The translations under genes and the position numbers were made by a program. A stretch of DNA of 6,101 nucleotides from Cyanobacteria bacterium UBA8803 (lineage in GTDB: Bacteria; Cyanobacteriota; Cyanobacteriia; Cyanobacteriales; Coleofasciculaceae), in contig DNXU01000130.1 in assembly GCA_003505715.1 (NCBI GenBank), positions 1-6,101 of the forward strand, read 5' to 3'. Positions 5,244 through 6,101 of the stretch are shown piece after piece (within the stretch, counting starts at the first letter, position 1; each line of letters starts with the position of its first letter). The notes under the pieces were generated by a model. That model was not told the origin of the DNA and did no database searches. It was given only the letters and a program-made list of their open reading frames with translations.

Positions 5244-5254
5244 TAAGATTCTAG

Positions 5255-5373
5255 AAGTCCTTATCTGATGTAGTGGCGAGCGATCGGCCAATCAGGGCGA
5301 GTCAATTTATTTTGTCGGCAACTACTAACATTAAAACAGCGACTCGCCCCTACATTAGATAATTGAAGGACTT
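5255..5373. repeat. Nested inverted-repeat element between the two transferase genes
   Basis: The ends AAGTCCTT (5255-5262) and AAGGACTT (5366-5373) are perfect reverse complements. Inward, ATCTGATGTAGTGGCGAG matches the complement of CTCGCCCCTACATTAGAT with two mismatches; an extra 5 bp lies on the right arm. A second perfect pair, GGGCGAGTC (5295-5303) and GACTCGCCC (5341-5349), is nested within. GTAGGGGCGAGTC-type palindromes are typical dispersed cyanobacterial repeats. It fills most of the 178-bp gap between the two genes, and any promoter for the glycosyltransferase would lie in or beside it. Confidence 0.65.
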
Positions 5374-5380
5374 ACGCAGA

Positions 5381-5402
5381 GCCGAAGGGAGCATAGCCGA
5401 AG
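5381..5402. repeat. Direct repeat GCCGAAG, 15-bp period
   Basis: GCCGAAG occurs at 5381-5387 and 5396-5402 around GGAGCATA. On the other strand this reads as the CTTCGGCTATGCTCCCTTCGG word familiar from cyanobacterial intergenic repeats. It lies between the inverted-repeat element and the stop codon of the upstream gene. Confidence 0.45.
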
Positions 5403-5421
5403 AGTTTATTTGGCCACTTCC

Positions 5422-6024
5422 TTACTGGCTGCACCCGACCAAATCTTCCGGACGGTCAATATCAGTGAGTATGGGGAGATAGGCGATCGCTAAATCCAAC
5501 CTTTGAGCAATTTCCACAGTTTGTTGCCGTACTAGATCACTACCCCAACTGATGCCGACAAACAGTTCTGGAATTAAGCGACGCAGGCCAATCAGATAAT
5601 ACCCGCCATCCTGTGCCGGCCCCAATATTAGATCGTGGTATTCCAAGGTTTGAAACGCTCGCTCCATCAGTTGATCCCTCAGATCTGGGCAATCAGTGCC
5701 AATCAAGATCGCCCCAGTTATGCCCGTAGCAAAAGATGCCTCGAACGCCGACGCCATCCGCACCCCTAAATCACCCTCCCCTTGCTGGCGGTAGGTGAGA
5801 TCGGAACCCAACCAAGCTTGCATTTGCTCTCGATTGCCGCCTGTAAAATAAATTTCTACCGATAAAGGGCGAGAAGCTTGAAGCGATCGTACCTGAGCCA
5901 TGGTCTGTTCCGTCATCTGGCGTTGCAGCCTTGCCGCACCTTTAGCACCAAGGACTGGAATTAAGCGAGTCTTGGTTGTTCCAGGTTCTGGGTAGCGAGT
6001 AAAAATAATTAACCGTTCTGCCAT
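5422..6024 (-). CDS. TIGR04282/DUF2064 nucleotidyltransferase-like protein (arsenosugar-associated)
   Basis: A 200-residue cytosolic protein with a nucleotidyltransferase-like GT-A fold (DUF2064, related in outline to MobA and CofC). The N-terminal loop RYPEPGTTKTRL (10-21) is the nucleotide-binding signature. EGDLGVRM (83-90), IGTDCPDL (108-115, probable metal-binding Asp111 and Asp114), GPAQDGGYYLIGL (135-147), WGSDLV (160-165) and LTDIDRPEDL (186-195) complete the family set, and length is normal. The ATG at 6024 puts the first strand at residues 4-8; a Shine-Dalgarno is not evident. It is the first gene of a likely pair with the TIGR04283 glycosyltransferase, with which it usually co-occurs. 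Database names assign both to arsenosugar biosynthesis, but the methyltransferase and radical SAM partners are not in this window, so pathway membership is inferred. Confidence 0.85.
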   Translation of the reverse strand: MAERLIIFTRYPEPGTTKTRLIPVLGAKGAARLQRQMTEQTMAQVRSLQASRPLSVEIYFTGGNREQMQAWLGSDLTYRQQGEGDLGVRMASAFEASFATGITGAILIGTDCPDLRDQLMERAFQTLEYHDLILGPAQDGGYYLIGLRRLIPELFVGISWGSDLVRQQTVEIAQRLDLAIAYLPILTDIDRPEDLVGCSQ

Positions 6025-6101
6025 TAGATTTTAATATTCATGAGGAATTAGAATGATGAGCCAAATCTGAGTAATATTATGTCCGGTTCAACACCCCTAA
6101 T

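Noticed and set aside
4642..5268. Three plus-strand frames of 62-64 codons antisense to the glycosyltransferase
   Set aside because: Shadows of the minus-strand gene, whose motifs are intact across the same bases.

Overview
The window looks like chromosomal DNA from a cyanobacterium, probably a filamentous one rich in short dispersed repeats. Three things suggest this: seven copies of the octamer GCGATCGC (HIP1), all between 4102 and 5490; a urea-transporter binding protein of the cyanobacterial UrtA type with a possible NtcA-style promoter; and intergenic DNA full of short heptamer and palindromic repeats of the kind common in these genomes. No genus can be named from the sequence alone.

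Layout. Positions 39-1364 (minus strand) encode UrtA, the lipid-anchored urea-binding protein of the UrtABCDE ABC transporter. The rest of that operon would lie off the left edge. Positions 1365-1636 are a divergent promoter region, with a candidate NtcA site and -10 box facing urtA and a plausible promoter facing two tRNA genes. tRNA-Tyr(GTA) at 1637-1721 and tRNA-Thr(GGT) at 1810-1881 follow on the plus strand. Next come a small SH3-like protein (1983-2207), whose best ribosome binding site points to a different reading frame, and a histidine phosphatase (2549-3241).

From 3242 to 4556 the DNA looks decayed and mobile. It holds a double-hairpin repeat (3345-3385), an orphan four-helix membrane protein (3568-4029, minus) and an in-frame remnant resembling a DUF3592 protein (4063-4194, minus). 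It also holds a 206-bp MITE-like element (4239-4444) with 21-bp perfect terminal inverted repeats and a three-way-junction fold at its centre.

The right side carries two minus-strand genes usually found together: a TIGR04282/DUF2064 nucleotidyltransferase-like protein (5422-6024) and a TIGR04283 family-2 glycosyltransferase (4557-5243). Both are associated with arsenosugar biosynthesis. They are separated by 178 bp, most of it an inverted-repeat element, so their co-transcription is uncertain.

Urea uptake, tRNA supply and arsenosugar-type glycosyl transfer share no obvious pathway. Apart from the last two genes, this is a set of neighbours and not one functional cluster. The most unusual items are the MITE with its central fold, the frame conflict at the SH3 gene, and the chimeric reading frame upstream of the membrane protein.
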